A stretch of 64,000 nucleotides of DNA, taken from NCBI GenBank assembly GCA_965262365.1, contig OZ253541.1, positions 868,001-932,000 on the forward strand, read 5' to 3'. Source of the DNA: UBA6522 sp965262365 (GTDB lineage: Bacteria; Pseudomonadota; Gammaproteobacteria; Steroidobacterales; Rariloculaceae). Shown here one piece after another: positions 1 through 8,318 of this stretch (position 1 is its first letter; each line of letters opens with the position of its first letter). A program made the position numbers and the translations under genes. Below the pieces are notes generated by a model. That model saw only the letters and a program-made list of their open reading frames with translations, made no database searches and had not been told where the DNA came from.

Positions 1-2
1 CG

Positions 3-524
3 ATCAACAAGATCCACAAGGCGCACTATCTCCTGATGAATATCGAGTGCAGCCAGGAAGGCCTGGATGAGTTGGTCGGTGCCTTCCGGTTCAATGACGC
101 CGTGCTGCGCTATCTGGTCATCAAGCGGGACCGGGCAATTGCGGACATTTCGCCCATGGCCATGGCACGCGAAGAGGAGCGCGCCCGCGAGGAGGCGGCT
201 TCCCAGGCTGAAGCGGCGCGCGCCCGGGCGGCCGCGCAGCGCAAGGCCGAGCAAGCCAGGGAAGCGGCGAGTGCCGAGCAAGCCAGGGAAGCGGCGAGTG
301 CCGAGCAGGCCAAGCCGGAGGCGAGCGAGGAGCAGGCCGAGGAAGAGGCGAGCGAGGATCAGGCCGAGGAAAAGGCAGGCGAGGAACAGGCCGAGGAAGA
401 CGCGAGCGACGAGGAGGCCAAAGCGGAGGCGAGCGCGGACCAGGGCGACGACTCCGCAGATTCCGAGGAAGAATCGAAAGACGACAAGAATGGGGCAGCC
501 TCTACGGCGGCCGCGGATGAATAG
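3..524 (+). CDS. rpsF: 30S ribosomal protein S6, 5'-truncated, with long acidic tail
   Basis: The gene begins before the window, and codons are in frame from base 3. The first ~50 visible residues (HKAHYLLMNIEC, then FNDAVLRYLVIKRD) are the C-terminal half of the S6 fold, which binds 16S rRNA together with S18. After about base 160 the protein runs on for some 120 residues of Ala/Glu/Gln/Asp-rich sequence built from short EQA-x-EEAS-like units. This is far longer than the short tails usual in S6. S18 follows 11 bases later, the normal order. The tail resembles an enlarged version of the polyglutamate-acceptor end of S6, but that role is inference. Confidence 0.93.
   Translation: MNKIHKAHYLLMNIECSQEGLDELVGAFRFNDAVLRYLVIKRDRAIADISPMAMAREEERAREEAASQAEAARARAAAQRKAEQAREAASAEQAREAASAEQAKPEASEEQAEEEASEDQAEEKAGEEQAEEDASDEEAKAEASADQGDDSADSEEESKDDKNGAASTAAADE
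249..302 (+). repeat. 27-bp perfect tandem repeat inside rpsF
   Basis: Two perfect head-to-tail copies of a 27-base unit (249-275 and 276-302) encode EQAREAASA twice. Degenerate relatives of the unit continue to about base 420. The length is a multiple of three, so copy-number change would keep the frame and only alter the acidic/alanine-rich tail of S6. Confidence 0.9.
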
Positions 525-535
525 GGAGGACCGAC

Positions 536-760
536 ATGGCACGGTACTTTAGGCGCAAGAAATATTGCCGCTTCACAGCCGAGAATGTGGAGGAAATCGA
601 CTACAAGGATCTTGCGACATTGAAGCAATACGTCACGGAAACCGGCAAGATCGTTCCGAGCCGCATCACCGGCACTCGTGCGAACTATCAGCGGCAACTG
701 GCAACCGCGATCAAGCGGGCACGCTACCTGGCGCTCTTGCCTTACACCGATCAGCACTGA
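536..760 (+). CDS. rpsR: 30S ribosomal protein S18
   Basis: At 74 residues it has normal S18 length. It binds the platform of the 30S subunit next to S6. The signature PSRITGTRANYQRQLATAI sits at residues 41-59, and a basic start (ARYFRRKKYCRF) precedes it. A strong GGGAGG lies just upstream of the ATG at 536. The gene is translated directly after rpsF and is followed by a DUF2232 membrane protein and rplI, the usual gammaproteobacterial neighbourhood. Confidence 0.97.
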   Translation: MARYFRRKKYCRFTAENVEEIDYKDLATLKQYVTETGKIVPSRITGTRANYQRQLATAIKRARYLALLPYTDQH

Positions 761-791
761 GGCATCCTGTCCGCGGCAGCGGACCAGATTC

Positions 792-1691
792 ATGGAAGGT
801 TTGGTACGGTGGTTACTCTCACGGCGATATCGGCTGGTAATTCTGGCTGGCGTTCTGGCGCCTGTTCCTGTGGTTGCATTTGTTTCTTCGGCGTTGATGA
901 CGCTGGAGACACTGTACCGCGGCCCTCGGCGCGGCCTTTTCAGCGCGGTGGCGGCAACAGTCGTGGGAATCCCATTGGCCTTGGTTGGGGGAGTCAGTCC
1001 TGCGGGTGTGGTGTTGGAGTCCGGTGCCGTGCTCCTCGCCGGCGTTGGTCTGGGCGCATTGTTGCGTCGCGCAGGTTCGTTGGCGCTGGCGTTTCAGGGC
1101 GTGGGGCTCGTGTGCGCCGGCGGGTCCTTGTTGGTGGCACTTCTCTGGCCGGAGCCCGGCACCTGGGTAACCGCGATCCTGGATCGGTTCGCCGAGGTGC
1201 TCCGCGCCGGGGGCGCTACCGAAGCGCAGGTGATTTCGCTGGTCGACGGTTTGGCACCGTATTTTGTGGGCCTTATGGTGGCGGGCATTTTCCTGCAACT
1301 GATGTCGGCGCTGCTACTGGGAAGCTGGTGGGCTTCGAAAACGCTGGAGGAATCCCAGTTCGGCCGCCAGTTTCGCCAACTTCACCTCGGCCGGGTTCTG
1401 GGCATACCTGCGACATTGTTGATGGCTTCCAGCTTGCTGTTGGACGGACCGATCATTCGCAATCTGTTCCCGCTGGTGCTGTTCGCCTTCTGGTTTCAGG
1501 GAATCGCCATCGTGCATGCCTGGGCGTGGGCAAAACGCTGGAGAGCAGGGTTTCTGGTACCGATGTACCTGCTGCTGGTAACGCCGGTAACTGCTGCAGT
1601 CACCATTCTGTTGCTGGCATCGGTTGGATTGGTGGATAACTGGATCGAGTTGCGCAGGCCGTTGGCCGGGCAATCTCAAAGGAGGGATTGA
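792..1691 (+). CDS. DUF2232-type integral membrane protein
   Basis: The product has 299 residues and is very hydrophobic, with about seven to eight predicted membrane segments. The first starts near residue 15 (LVILAGVLAPVPVVAF) and the last ends near residue 285 (VTAAVTILLLASVGLV). Membrane proteins of the DUF2232 (YybS-like) group commonly lie between rpsR and rplI in proteobacteria, which is exactly its position here. Their molecular role is not established. I chose the ATG at 792 because the longer reading frame from 678 overlaps rpsR and lacks membrane character. It ends three bases before rplI. Confidence 0.75.
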   Translation: MEGLVRWLLSRRYRLVILAGVLAPVPVVAFVSSALMTLETLYRGPRRGLFSAVAATVVGIPLALVGGVSPAGVVLESGAVLLAGVGLGALLRRAGSLALAFQGVGLVCAGGSLLVALLWPEPGTWVTAILDRFAEVLRAGGATEAQVISLVDGLAPYFVGLMVAGIFLQLMSALLLGSWWASKTLEESQFGRQFRQLHLGRVLGIPATLLMASSLLLDGPIIRNLFPLVLFAFWFQGIAIVHAWAWAKRWRAGFLVPMYLLLVTPVTAAVTILLLASVGLVDNWIELRRPLAGQSQRRD

Positions 1692-1694
1692 GGT

Positions 1695-2201
1695 ATGGAG
1701 ATCATACTGTTGGAAAACATCGACCGCGTCGGCAAATTCGGCGAGCGCGTCACCGTGAAGCCCGGGTTCGCACGCAACTATCTCCTGCCGCAGGGCAAGG
1801 CGACCGCGGCCACACCCGAAAACATCGCCAAGTTCGAGTCGCGCCGGGCTGTACTTGCGGCCAAGGCAGCGGACGTGGACGAACAGGCTCGTATCCGCGC
1901 TGAACAGATTCAGGGCCAGACCGTCAATATTCACGCCAACATCGGGCCTGGAGGCAAGCTCTTCGGATCCGTGGGCGCCGTGGATATTGCCGGGGCCCTG
2001 GACGAGCTTGGTATCCAGGTCGAGCGCAGCGAGATTCGCTTGTCCGATGGGCCGATTCGCGTTGCCGGCGAGTACAAGATCGGGGTGCACCTGCAGGCGG
2101 ACATCGATGCAGAACTGACTGTGGTTGTTGGAGGCCCGTCCGACCGGGATTCGGAGAAACAGGAGGCCGCCGAGCCGGACGTGTCCGACGACGACGAGTA
2201 A
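1695..2201 (+). CDS. rplI: 50S ribosomal protein L9
   Basis: This is the two-domain L9 protein that binds 23S rRNA near the L1 stalk. The N-terminal signature is clear at residues 10-42 (VGKFGERVTVKPGFARNYLL, then PQGKATAATPEN). The central helix follows, and then the C-terminal domain (FGSVGAVDIAGAL). The length is 168 residues against the usual ~149. The excess is a charged acidic tail after residue ~147 that ends in SDDDE. GGAGG at 1681-1685 serves as ribosome binding site. Together with S6 it shows an acidic C-terminal extension. Confidence 0.97.
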   Translation: MEIILLENIDRVGKFGERVTVKPGFARNYLLPQGKATAATPENIAKFESRRAVLAAKAADVDEQARIRAEQIQGQTVNIHANIGPGGKLFGSVGAVDIAGALDELGIQVERSEIRLSDGPIRVAGEYKIGVHLQADIDAELTVVVGGPSDRDSEKQEAAEPDVSDDDE

Positions 2202-2282
2202 TTGGCGGCACTTGGAAGATCCGCGGAGAAAACCAAACGGACCGTGTGCTAAGCTCAACCGGAGTCCATACGCCTCCGGACC

Positions 2283-3677
2283 ATGGCCGAAGTCCTGTCC
2301 ACATCCACGCTTGGTTCTCGAGTACCAGTACCCCGCCAGCCGCCTCATTCCGAAGACGCGGAACAGTCGCTGCTGGGCGGAGTCATGCTGGAAGAGCGGG
2401 CGTGGGACCAGGTCGCGGATGTCGTCGCCGGACAGGATTTCTACCGCCCTGACCACAGGCTGATATTTGGCGCCATGGGGGAACTCGTCGAACGGAACCA
2501 GCCGCTCGATGCGATTACGGTGCGTGACCACCTGCAACGGCAGGGCAAGCTGGAGGATGCCGGCGGCCGTGCCTATCTGGCACGCCTGGTCGGGAATTCC
2601 CCCGGGGCCGCAAATATTCGCCGTTATGCGTCCATCGTGCGTGAACATGCCATGCTGCGCCAACTCATCGAGGTGGGCGGGGATATCGCCGCCAGCGCCT
2701 TCGACAGCGAAGGGCGTCAGGTGGCGGAACTGGTGGACCTGGCCGAGCAACGCGTATTCCAGATCGCCGAACGCGGCCAGCGTACCGGCAGCGGCTTCAT
2801 CGCCCTGAAGGACATCGTAGAGCCCAGCATCGACCGGCTCGATGCATTGAGCAACAGCGAGGATGGCATCACGGGGGTAGCGACCGGTTTCGAGGACCTG
2901 GATAGCCGCACGGCCGGATTTCAATCCGGCGACCTGATCGTCATTGCCGGCCGGCCTTCAATGGGCAAGACGACTTTGGCCCTGAACATCGCTGAAAACG
3001 CAGCCATTGGGCACAAGCTTCCGATCGGCATCTTCAGCATGGAGATGCCCAAGGAGCAGGTCACCCTGAGGATGATCGGATCCATCGGCCGGGTGGACCA
3101 GTCGCACCTGCGTTCGGGCCGGTTGTCGGATGAAGACTGGACGCGTGTCAACTCGGCGGTGGCGATGATGTCAAACGCCCCGATATTCATCGATGACGCT
3201 CCAGGGCTGACGCCTACCGAAGTACGGGCTCGATCACGCCGTCTCAAGCGGGAGCACGGGCTGGGACTGGTCGTAGTGGATTACCTGCAACTCATGCAGG
3301 TCAGCGGATCCACCGAGAATCGCGCCACCGAAATTTCCGAGATTTCGCGTTCGCTCAAGGGGCTTGCGCGGGAACTGAACATTCCGGTCGTCGCGCTGTC
3401 GCAGCTCAACCGAAGCGTCGAGCAGCGCAATGACAAGCGTCCGGTGATGTCCGACCTCAGGGAGTCTGGCGCAATCGAGCAGGATGCCGACGTCATCATC
3501 TTCATCTATCGCGAAGAAGTCTACGATTCCGAGACGCTCAAGAAGGGTGTGGCAGACATCATCATCGGCAAGCAGCGAAATGGTCCGACCGGCATGTTCC
3601 CGCTCACGTTCAAGGGTGAGTTCACGCGGTTCGAAGGCTACATTCCGAACGACTACAGCGAGGGTGTCTACGGCTAG
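2283..3677 (+). CDS. dnaB: replicative DNA helicase DnaB
   Basis: The hexameric 5'-3' helicase of the replication fork. The 464 residues match the family. The N-terminal domain starts at PPHSEDAEQSLLGGVMLEE (residues ~20-40). The RecA-like C-terminal domain carries Walker A GRPSMGKTT near residues 222-230, the Walker B strand VVVDYLQLM, the SQLNRSVE motif and the arginine-finger region SDLRESGAIEQDAD. No intein is present at the Walker A or DYLQLM insertion sites. It follows rplI after an 81-base gap and precedes radA. Confidence 0.98.
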   Translation: MAEVLSTSTLGSRVPVPRQPPHSEDAEQSLLGGVMLEERAWDQVADVVAGQDFYRPDHRLIFGAMGELVERNQPLDAITVRDHLQRQGKLEDAGGRAYLARLVGNSPGAANIRRYASIVREHAMLRQLIEVGGDIAASAFDSEGRQVAELVDLAEQRVFQIAERGQRTGSGFIALKDIVEPSIDRLDALSNSEDGITGVATGFEDLDSRTAGFQSGDLIVIAGRPSMGKTTLALNIAENAAIGHKLPIGIFSMEMPKEQVTLRMIGSIGRVDQSHLRSGRLSDEDWTRVNSAVAMMSNAPIFIDDAPGLTPTEVRARSRRLKREHGLGLVVVDYLQLMQVSGSTENRATEISEISRSLKGLARELNIPVVALSQLNRSVEQRNDKRPVMSDLRESGAIEQDADVIIFIYREEVYDSETLKKGVADIIIGKQRNGPTGMFPLTFKGEFTRFEGYIPNDYSEGVYG

Positions 3678-3768
3678 CAACCCGTGGCAAAAGTTCTGCG
3701 TCGCACCGAGACCGGCGAGGCGCCCGCCCGGCGCTGCCGATCCGAATTCAAGGTGATATCCTCCTCCG

Positions 3769-5130
3769 GTGGCCAAGCCCAAACGACTTTACGCCTGTTC
3801 ATCCTGTGGCGCCCGACACTTCAAGTGGCAAGGGCAATGCCCGGACTGCGGGGAATGGAATACGCTGACTGAAACTGCCCCCGCCGGGCCGAGTCACGCC
3901 ATACAGGGCATCGGCACCGCCGGCGGCGCGGCATTGACCCGGCTGGACAGTATCGAGGTATCTCAGGTAAGCCGCCGCAGCAGCGGGCTCAAGGAACTGG
4001 ATCGCGTCCTCGGCGGCGGCCTGGTGCCCGGCGCCGTGGTGCTCATCGGCGGTGATCCGGGTATCGGCAAGTCGACATTGCTGCTGAGCGCCATCGCGAA
4101 TTTCAGTCAGGATGGTGGCGGCTGTTACGTGACCGGGGAGGAGTCGCTCGACCAGATTGGACTTCGCGCCGACCGTCTGGGCGTCGGGGAGGCGCCGGTG
4201 CAACTACTTTCCGAGACCTGCGTCGAGAGCATTATCGGGGTGCTGTCCATCAAGCCACCCGACGTGCTGGTCATCGATTCCATCCAGACGCTGTTCAGCG
4301 AGAACCTGGAGTCGGCCCCTGGCTCCGTCGCACAACTTCGGGAATGCGCAGCGCAACTGGTTCGGTTCGCCAAACAGCAGGCTGTGTCCACGATTCTCGT
4401 CGGTCATGTCACCAAGGAAGGCACGCTGGCCGGGCCTCGGGTGCTCGAGCACATGGTGGACACGGTGCTGTACTTCGAGAGCGATCTGGGCAGCCGGTTC
4501 CGCATCATCCGTACCGCAAAGAACCGCTTCGGCGCCGCCAACGAACTGGGTTTCTTCGTCATGGGGGAACAGGGCTTCAAGGAAGTCAAGAATCCCTCGG
4601 CAATCTTCCTCGCCAGGCGGACTCAGCCCGTGCCGGGGAGCACGACCCTGGTCACGCGCGAGAGCTCGCGCTCGCTGCTGGTGGAGGTCCAGGCACTGGT
4701 CGATGTCAACACCGGGCAGCAACCGCGTCGGCTCGCGCAAGGGTTGGACGGGCGGCGCCTGGGCCTGCTGCTGGCGGTACTGCACCGCCACGCAGGCGTT
4801 TCGCTTGCCACCAGCGACGTTTTTGCCAATGTGGTGGGCGGTCTGCGGGTCGGTGAGACGGCGGCCGATCTCGCCGTATGCCTGGCCGTTATTTCCAGTT
4901 ACCGGGAGTGCGCGCTCCCCGGGGATCTGGTTGCCTTCGGGGAGGTCGGCCTCACGGGGGAAGTGAGGCCTGTGCCCTATGGAGAAGAGCGCCTGCAAGA
5001 GGCGGCCAAACACGGTTTCAAGCGCGCGGTGATACCGTCCGCAAACCGACCGCGACGCGAGAGCCCCCTGGAGGTGATCCCTGTGGAACGGCTCGATCAG
5101 GCTTTGAGCCAGGTATTCCGCGGCGATTGA
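3769..5130 (+). CDS. radA: DNA repair protein RadA
   Basis: RadA is a DnaB-like helicase that promotes branch migration in recombinational repair. An N-terminal zinc finger uses C10, C13, C24 and C27. The RecA-like domain has Walker A GGDPGIGKST (~95-104) and the RadA-specific KNRFG motif near residue 251. A Lon-protease-like domain without the protease residues closes the protein. The 453 residues are typical. The start is GTG at 3769, because the zinc finger begins at once and no nearer ATG fits. The preceding 91 bases after dnaB show no gene. Confidence 0.97.
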   Translation: MAKPKRLYACSSCGARHFKWQGQCPDCGEWNTLTETAPAGPSHAIQGIGTAGGAALTRLDSIEVSQVSRRSSGLKELDRVLGGGLVPGAVVLIGGDPGIGKSTLLLSAIANFSQDGGGCYVTGEESLDQIGLRADRLGVGEAPVQLLSETCVESIIGVLSIKPPDVLVIDSIQTLFSENLESAPGSVAQLRECAAQLVRFAKQQAVSTILVGHVTKEGTLAGPRVLEHMVDTVLYFESDLGSRFRIIRTAKNRFGAANELGFFVMGEQGFKEVKNPSAIFLARRTQPVPGSTTLVTRESSRSLLVEVQALVDVNTGQQPRRLAQGLDGRRLGLLLAVLHRHAGVSLATSDVFANVVGGLRVGETAADLAVCLAVISSYRECALPGDLVAFGEVGLTGEVRPVPYGEERLQEAAKHGFKRAVIPSANRPRRESPLEVIPVERLDQALSQVFRGD

Positions 5131-5204
5131 TCGCCCCGTCGCACGACGGCGTCGGATTGCAACCGTCGCTACGACGGCGGTGGTGCCCGGAACCGCGAAT
5201 TCTC

Positions 5205-5232
5205 TTCACAACAGCCGGAAAAACAGTAGAAT
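5205..5232 (+). promoter_or_regulatory. candidate sigma-70 promoter of rpsP operon
   Basis: TTCACA (5205-5210) and TAGAAT (5227-5232) are separated by 16 bases and lie 67 bases upstream of rpsP, in the only sizeable gap before the rpsP-rimM-trmD-rplS run. The fit to TTGACA/TATAAT is good but not perfect. No experimental start is known. Confidence 0.5.
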
Positions 5233-5298
5233 GCGCACTCCCGCGAGCCGTAGCAGTATCTGCGCTCGCTGATTTTCAAAACAGGGGTCGGATCGAAA

Positions 5299-5553
5299 AT
5301 GGTCAGCATTCGTCTGTCACGGGGTGGAGCCAAGAAACGCCCCTTCTACCACATCGTCGTCACAGACAGCCGCAACCGCCGGGACGGCCGCTATGTCGAA
5401 CGACTGGGCTATTTCAACCCGATCGCCACCGGCGGGGAAACCGAGTTGAACATTAACCTGGAGCGCGCCGACTACTGGCTCTCCAAGGGGGCATCACCCT
5501 CCGATCGGGTCGCCAGCCTGATGAAGAAGTACCGGCGCAGCGAGGCGTCCTGA
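5299..5553 (+). CDS. rpsP: 30S ribosomal protein S16
   Basis: The 84 residues match the family. The N-terminus MVSIRLSRGGAKKRPFYHIV is the classic S16 signature and is followed by the conserved DSRNRRDGRYVERLGYFNP. S16 stabilises the 30S central and 5' domains. It leads the conserved operon rpsP-rimM-trmD-rplS. RimM, the 30S maturation factor, follows after a 100-base gap. Confidence 0.98.
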   Translation: MVSIRLSRGGAKKRPFYHIVVTDSRNRRDGRYVERLGYFNPIATGGETELNINLERADYWLSKGASPSDRVASLMKKYRRSEAS

Positions 5554-5653
5554 GAGAATCTGCCTTACAAGCAAGGCAACCTTCATCGCGAGTCGAACAG
5601 CCGTATCGCGATGAGTTCCGGCGAGGCCTGCGGGCCGAAATGAGGCCGGTCCC

Positions 5654-6166
5654 GTGAGTGAAGAACAATCGAATCCGATCCTGCTCGGTCGAGTGACAGG
5701 GCTTTACGGTGTGAAGGGCTGGATAAAGATTCACTCCCATACCCACCCCAGAGAGAATATCGTGAACTTTGGCCGCTGGACGCTGTGCCACGGGGATGAC
5801 CATGCGCCCATGGTGGTGGAAAATGGCAGACTGCAGGGGCGCACCGTGGTGGCAAAGCTTCTGGGTATCGATGATCGGGACCAGGCAAGGACCCTGATTG
5901 GAGCGGAGATCACGGTCGACAGGGACGCTTTGCCTCCCTGCGAGCCCGGCGAGTACTACTGGACCGATCTGGAGGGGTTGGTTGTTCGCACTGCTGCAGG
6001 AGATGATCTCGGGCGTATCGATTACCTGTTTTCAACGGGAGCCCACGACATCCTGGTGGTTGCGGGAGATCGGCAGCGGCTGATCCCGTTCGTGCAGAAC
6101 AGGATTGTTCGTGAGATCGATATCGATCTCGGCTTGATCGTGGTCGACTGGGACCCCGATTACTAG
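5654..6166 (+). CDS. rimM: 16S rRNA processing protein RimM
   Basis: RimM is a 30S assembly factor that binds S19 and helps mature the 16S 3' domain. The N-terminal RimM domain starts with LLGRVTGLYGVKGWIKIHS. The C-terminal PRC-barrel carries YYWTDLEGL near residues 97-105 and LIPFVQNRIVREID near the end. Length is 170 residues. The start is GTG at 5654, since the conserved domain begins within ten codons. Position between rpsP and trmD is canonical. Confidence 0.96.
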   Translation: MSEEQSNPILLGRVTGLYGVKGWIKIHSHTHPRENIVNFGRWTLCHGDDHAPMVVENGRLQGRTVVAKLLGIDDRDQARTLIGAEITVDRDALPPCEPGEYYWTDLEGLVVRTAAGDDLGRIDYLFSTGAHDILVVAGDRQRLIPFVQNRIVREIDIDLGLIVVDWDPDY

Positions 6167-6195
6167 CAGTAGTCGCATCGTGAAACAGGAGTAGC

Positions 6196-6948
6196 ATGTT
6201 TCGACTGGCGGTCATCGCCGTACTACCGGAATTGGTTGAGCCCGTATGCCGCGTCGGCGTCGTGGGGCGTGCCTGCGAGCGTGGGTTGTTGTCGGTTGAA
6301 CTGGTTTCTCCCAGGGATTTCACTTCCGACCGTCACCGTACCGTGGACGATCGGCCCTATGGTGGCGGGCCGGGCATGGTGCTCAAGTACGAGCCTCTAA
6401 GGGACGCGATTCGCGCGGCGCGGCAGGTGTTGCCGGCGAAGAGCACCGAGTTTGTGCTAAGCGCCAAGGGCCGGTGTTTCGATCAGAACCTGGCGCGGGA
6501 ATTGGCGGCGGGTCCCGGTTTGCTTCTGGTCGCAGGGCGGTACGAGGGCATTGACGAGCGCATAGTGAGGGGCGAAGTCCCTGAAGAGCTTTCCCTGGGC
6601 GACTTTGTGCTCAGCGGAGGTGAACTTGCCGCCGCCGTGGTCATCGACGCCGTAGCGCGGTTGGTACCGGGTGTGCTCGGTCACGAGGAGTCTGCTCTGC
6701 GGGATTCACACATGGATGGCCTGCTGGGACATCCTCAATACACGCGGCCGGAAGCAGTGGACGGGATGCGGGTTCCCGATGCACTATTGGGCGGCCATCA
6801 TGAAGCTATCCGGCGTTGGCGGCTCAAGCAGGCTCTGGGGGCGACCTGGCTGCGACGGCCGGAATTGCTGCAGAGCCGGGAACTGAATGCCGAAGAACAC
6901 GAATTGCTCCAGGAGTACATGCGTGAACACGATGCAAGGGAACATTAG
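6196..6948 (+). CDS. trmD: tRNA (guanine-N1)-methyltransferase TrmD
   Basis: TrmD methylates G37 of tRNAs that read CNN and some other codons, with S-adenosylmethionine as donor. The SPOUT trefoil-knot motifs are present: DDRPYGGGPGMV in the N-terminal part, then GRYEGIDERI and SLGDFVLSGGE, which form the knot. LLGHPQYTRPE lies in the C-terminal linker. The 250 residues are usual. It is followed by a 154-base gap and rplS. Confidence 0.98.
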   Translation: MFRLAVIAVLPELVEPVCRVGVVGRACERGLLSVELVSPRDFTSDRHRTVDDRPYGGGPGMVLKYEPLRDAIRAARQVLPAKSTEFVLSAKGRCFDQNLARELAAGPGLLLVAGRYEGIDERIVRGEVPEELSLGDFVLSGGELAAAVVIDAVARLVPGVLGHEESALRDSHMDGLLGHPQYTRPEAVDGMRVPDALLGGHHEAIRRWRLKQALGATWLRRPELLQSRELNAEEHELLQEYMREHDAREH

Positions 6949-7102
6949 TGTGATTTTTTGTGGCAGGAGCGACGCGGGTAGGGTACCCTGCGCACCCCAA
7001 GGGCGAGCGCGCCTCTTTCTCAAGCGCGTGTCGTGAGCGGGTCCGAACACCGGACAGCAGGGTGGCCTGAGGGCTGGACGGAGACCCAAGAGGAATGCAA
7101 CG

Positions 7103-7447
7103 ATGTCGAGACTCATCCAGGAGATCGAGCAGGAACAGCTCAAGAAGGATATTCCCGAGTTTGGCGCCGGCGATACCGTCATGGTTCACGTAAGGGTGAA
7201 GGAAGGTAATCGGGAGCGGCTGCAGGCCTACGAGGGTGTGGTGATCGCCAAGCGAAACCGGGGCCTCAATTCCTCCTTCACCGTTCGCAAAGTGTCCCAC
7301 GGGGAGGGGGTGGAACGGGTGTTCCAGACCCACAGCCCCCAGATTGCCAGCATCACACGAAAACGCCGGGGCGATGTACGCCGAGCGAAGCTCTACTATT
7401 TGCGTCAGCGCAGTGGAAAGTCGGCCAGGATCAAGGAGAAGATCTAG
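7103..7447 (+). CDS. rplS: 50S ribosomal protein L19
   Basis: The 114 residues match L19, which sits at the 30S-50S interface. The signature RVKEGNRERLQAYEGVVIAK is at ~33-52, followed by FTVRKVSHGEGVERVF and the basic end RRAKLYYLRQRSGKSARIKE. The upstream 154 bases after trmD hold a GGGTACCC palindrome and CG-rich short inverted repeats. They could form a leader structure, but no known leader family was recognised. Confidence 0.98.
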   Translation: MSRLIQEIEQEQLKKDIPEFGAGDTVMVHVRVKEGNRERLQAYEGVVIAKRNRGLNSSFTVRKVSHGEGVERVFQTHSPQIASITRKRRGDVRRAKLYYLRQRSGKSARIKEKI

Positions 7448-7460
7448 CGCGCCAGCGCGC

Positions 7461-8318
7461 TTGGGTCGTGCCGCGCGCAGGGTAGCGGCGGCAGTCGCGG
7501 TCCTGCAAATGACGTTACTCGGAGGCTGCGCCTCCTACGTGGGCGGGATTGCCGCCGACACGCTTTCTGCCGCGGTCCTCAATCACGATGATCCCCAGGT
7601 CGTGCAGTCCGGTCTTCCTGCCTACCTCCTGCTCGTCGACGGCCTGATCAGTCAGAATCCACAGCAGCCCGCAATGCTGGCAGCCGGAGCGGAACTGTTT
7701 GCGCTCTACGGTTCGAGTTTCGTGGACGACCCGGAGCGCTCCGCTGCCATGACGGGGAAAGCGAGGGACTATGGCCGCAGAGCGATCTGTCTCTCGCACC
7801 GCAGGGCGTGCGATTGGGATGATTTGACTTTCGATGAATTCGTCGCCGAATTGGAGAGCGTGGGCAGGCGGCAGGTAAGCTACCTGTACGCGTATGGCAT
7901 CAGTTGGCTCAGTCATCTGGATGCCACCAGCACCGACTGGAGCGCGGTCGGCGAGGTGCCGTGGGTGCAGGCGGCCATGGAGCGTGTGCTGGCACTGGAC
8001 GAAACGCACGACAACGGCGGCATTCACCTTTACCTTGGAATGCTCCATTCCCTGCGCCCACCGGCGCTGGGGGGGCAGCTCGACCTGGCCCGGGAGCACT
8101 ACGAACGCTCAATCGAGATTTCGGAGGGGAGGGACCTGTCGGCGAAGGTGGAATATGCACGCCGCTATGCCCGGATGGTATTCGACAGGGAACTTCACGA
8201 CCGTTTGTTGACCGAAGTAATGGAGGCGCCCGCCGAGGAGCCCGGGCGGACGTTGTTTAACGTGATGGCAAAACAGGATGCGGTAGAATTGCTCGCGACC
8301 TCTGGGGATTACTTCTGA
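7461..8318 (+). CDS. TRAP transporter TatT-type lipoprotein
   Basis: About 285 residues, alpha-helical and TPR-like, resembling the TatT (TRAP-associated TPR, Treponema Tp0956) family whose members pair with a DctP-type binding protein. It overlaps the following dctP by one base. The start is uncertain. A TTG at 7461 gives a proper lipoprotein signal (two arginines, hydrophobic core, lipobox LGGC). The first ATG, at 7509, leaves only five residues before the lipobox. The LGGC cysteine would anchor it to a membrane, where it may deliver ligand to the binding protein. Confidence 0.72.
   Translation: MGRAARRVAAAVAVLQMTLLGGCASYVGGIAADTLSAAVLNHDDPQVVQSGLPAYLLLVDGLISQNPQQPAMLAAGAELFALYGSSFVDDPERSAAMTGKARDYGRRAICLSHRRACDWDDLTFDEFVAELESVGRRQVSYLYAYGISWLSHLDATSTDWSAVGEVPWVQAAMERVLALDETHDNGGIHLYLGMLHSLRPPALGGQLDLAREHYERSIEISEGRDLSAKVEYARRYARMVFDRELHDRLLTEVMEAPAEEPGRTLFNVMAKQDAVELLATSGDYF

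Noticed and set aside
1314..2924. 536-codon open frame on the minus strand across rplI and dnaB
   Set aside because: It lies antisense to two clearly conserved genes and shows no motif of its own; GC-rich third codon positions keep the antisense frame open.
6949..7102. Possible leader RNA between trmD and rplS (GGGTACCC palindrome and CG-rich repeats)
   Set aside because: The pairing is short and no known ribosomal leader family fits, so it was mentioned but not called.
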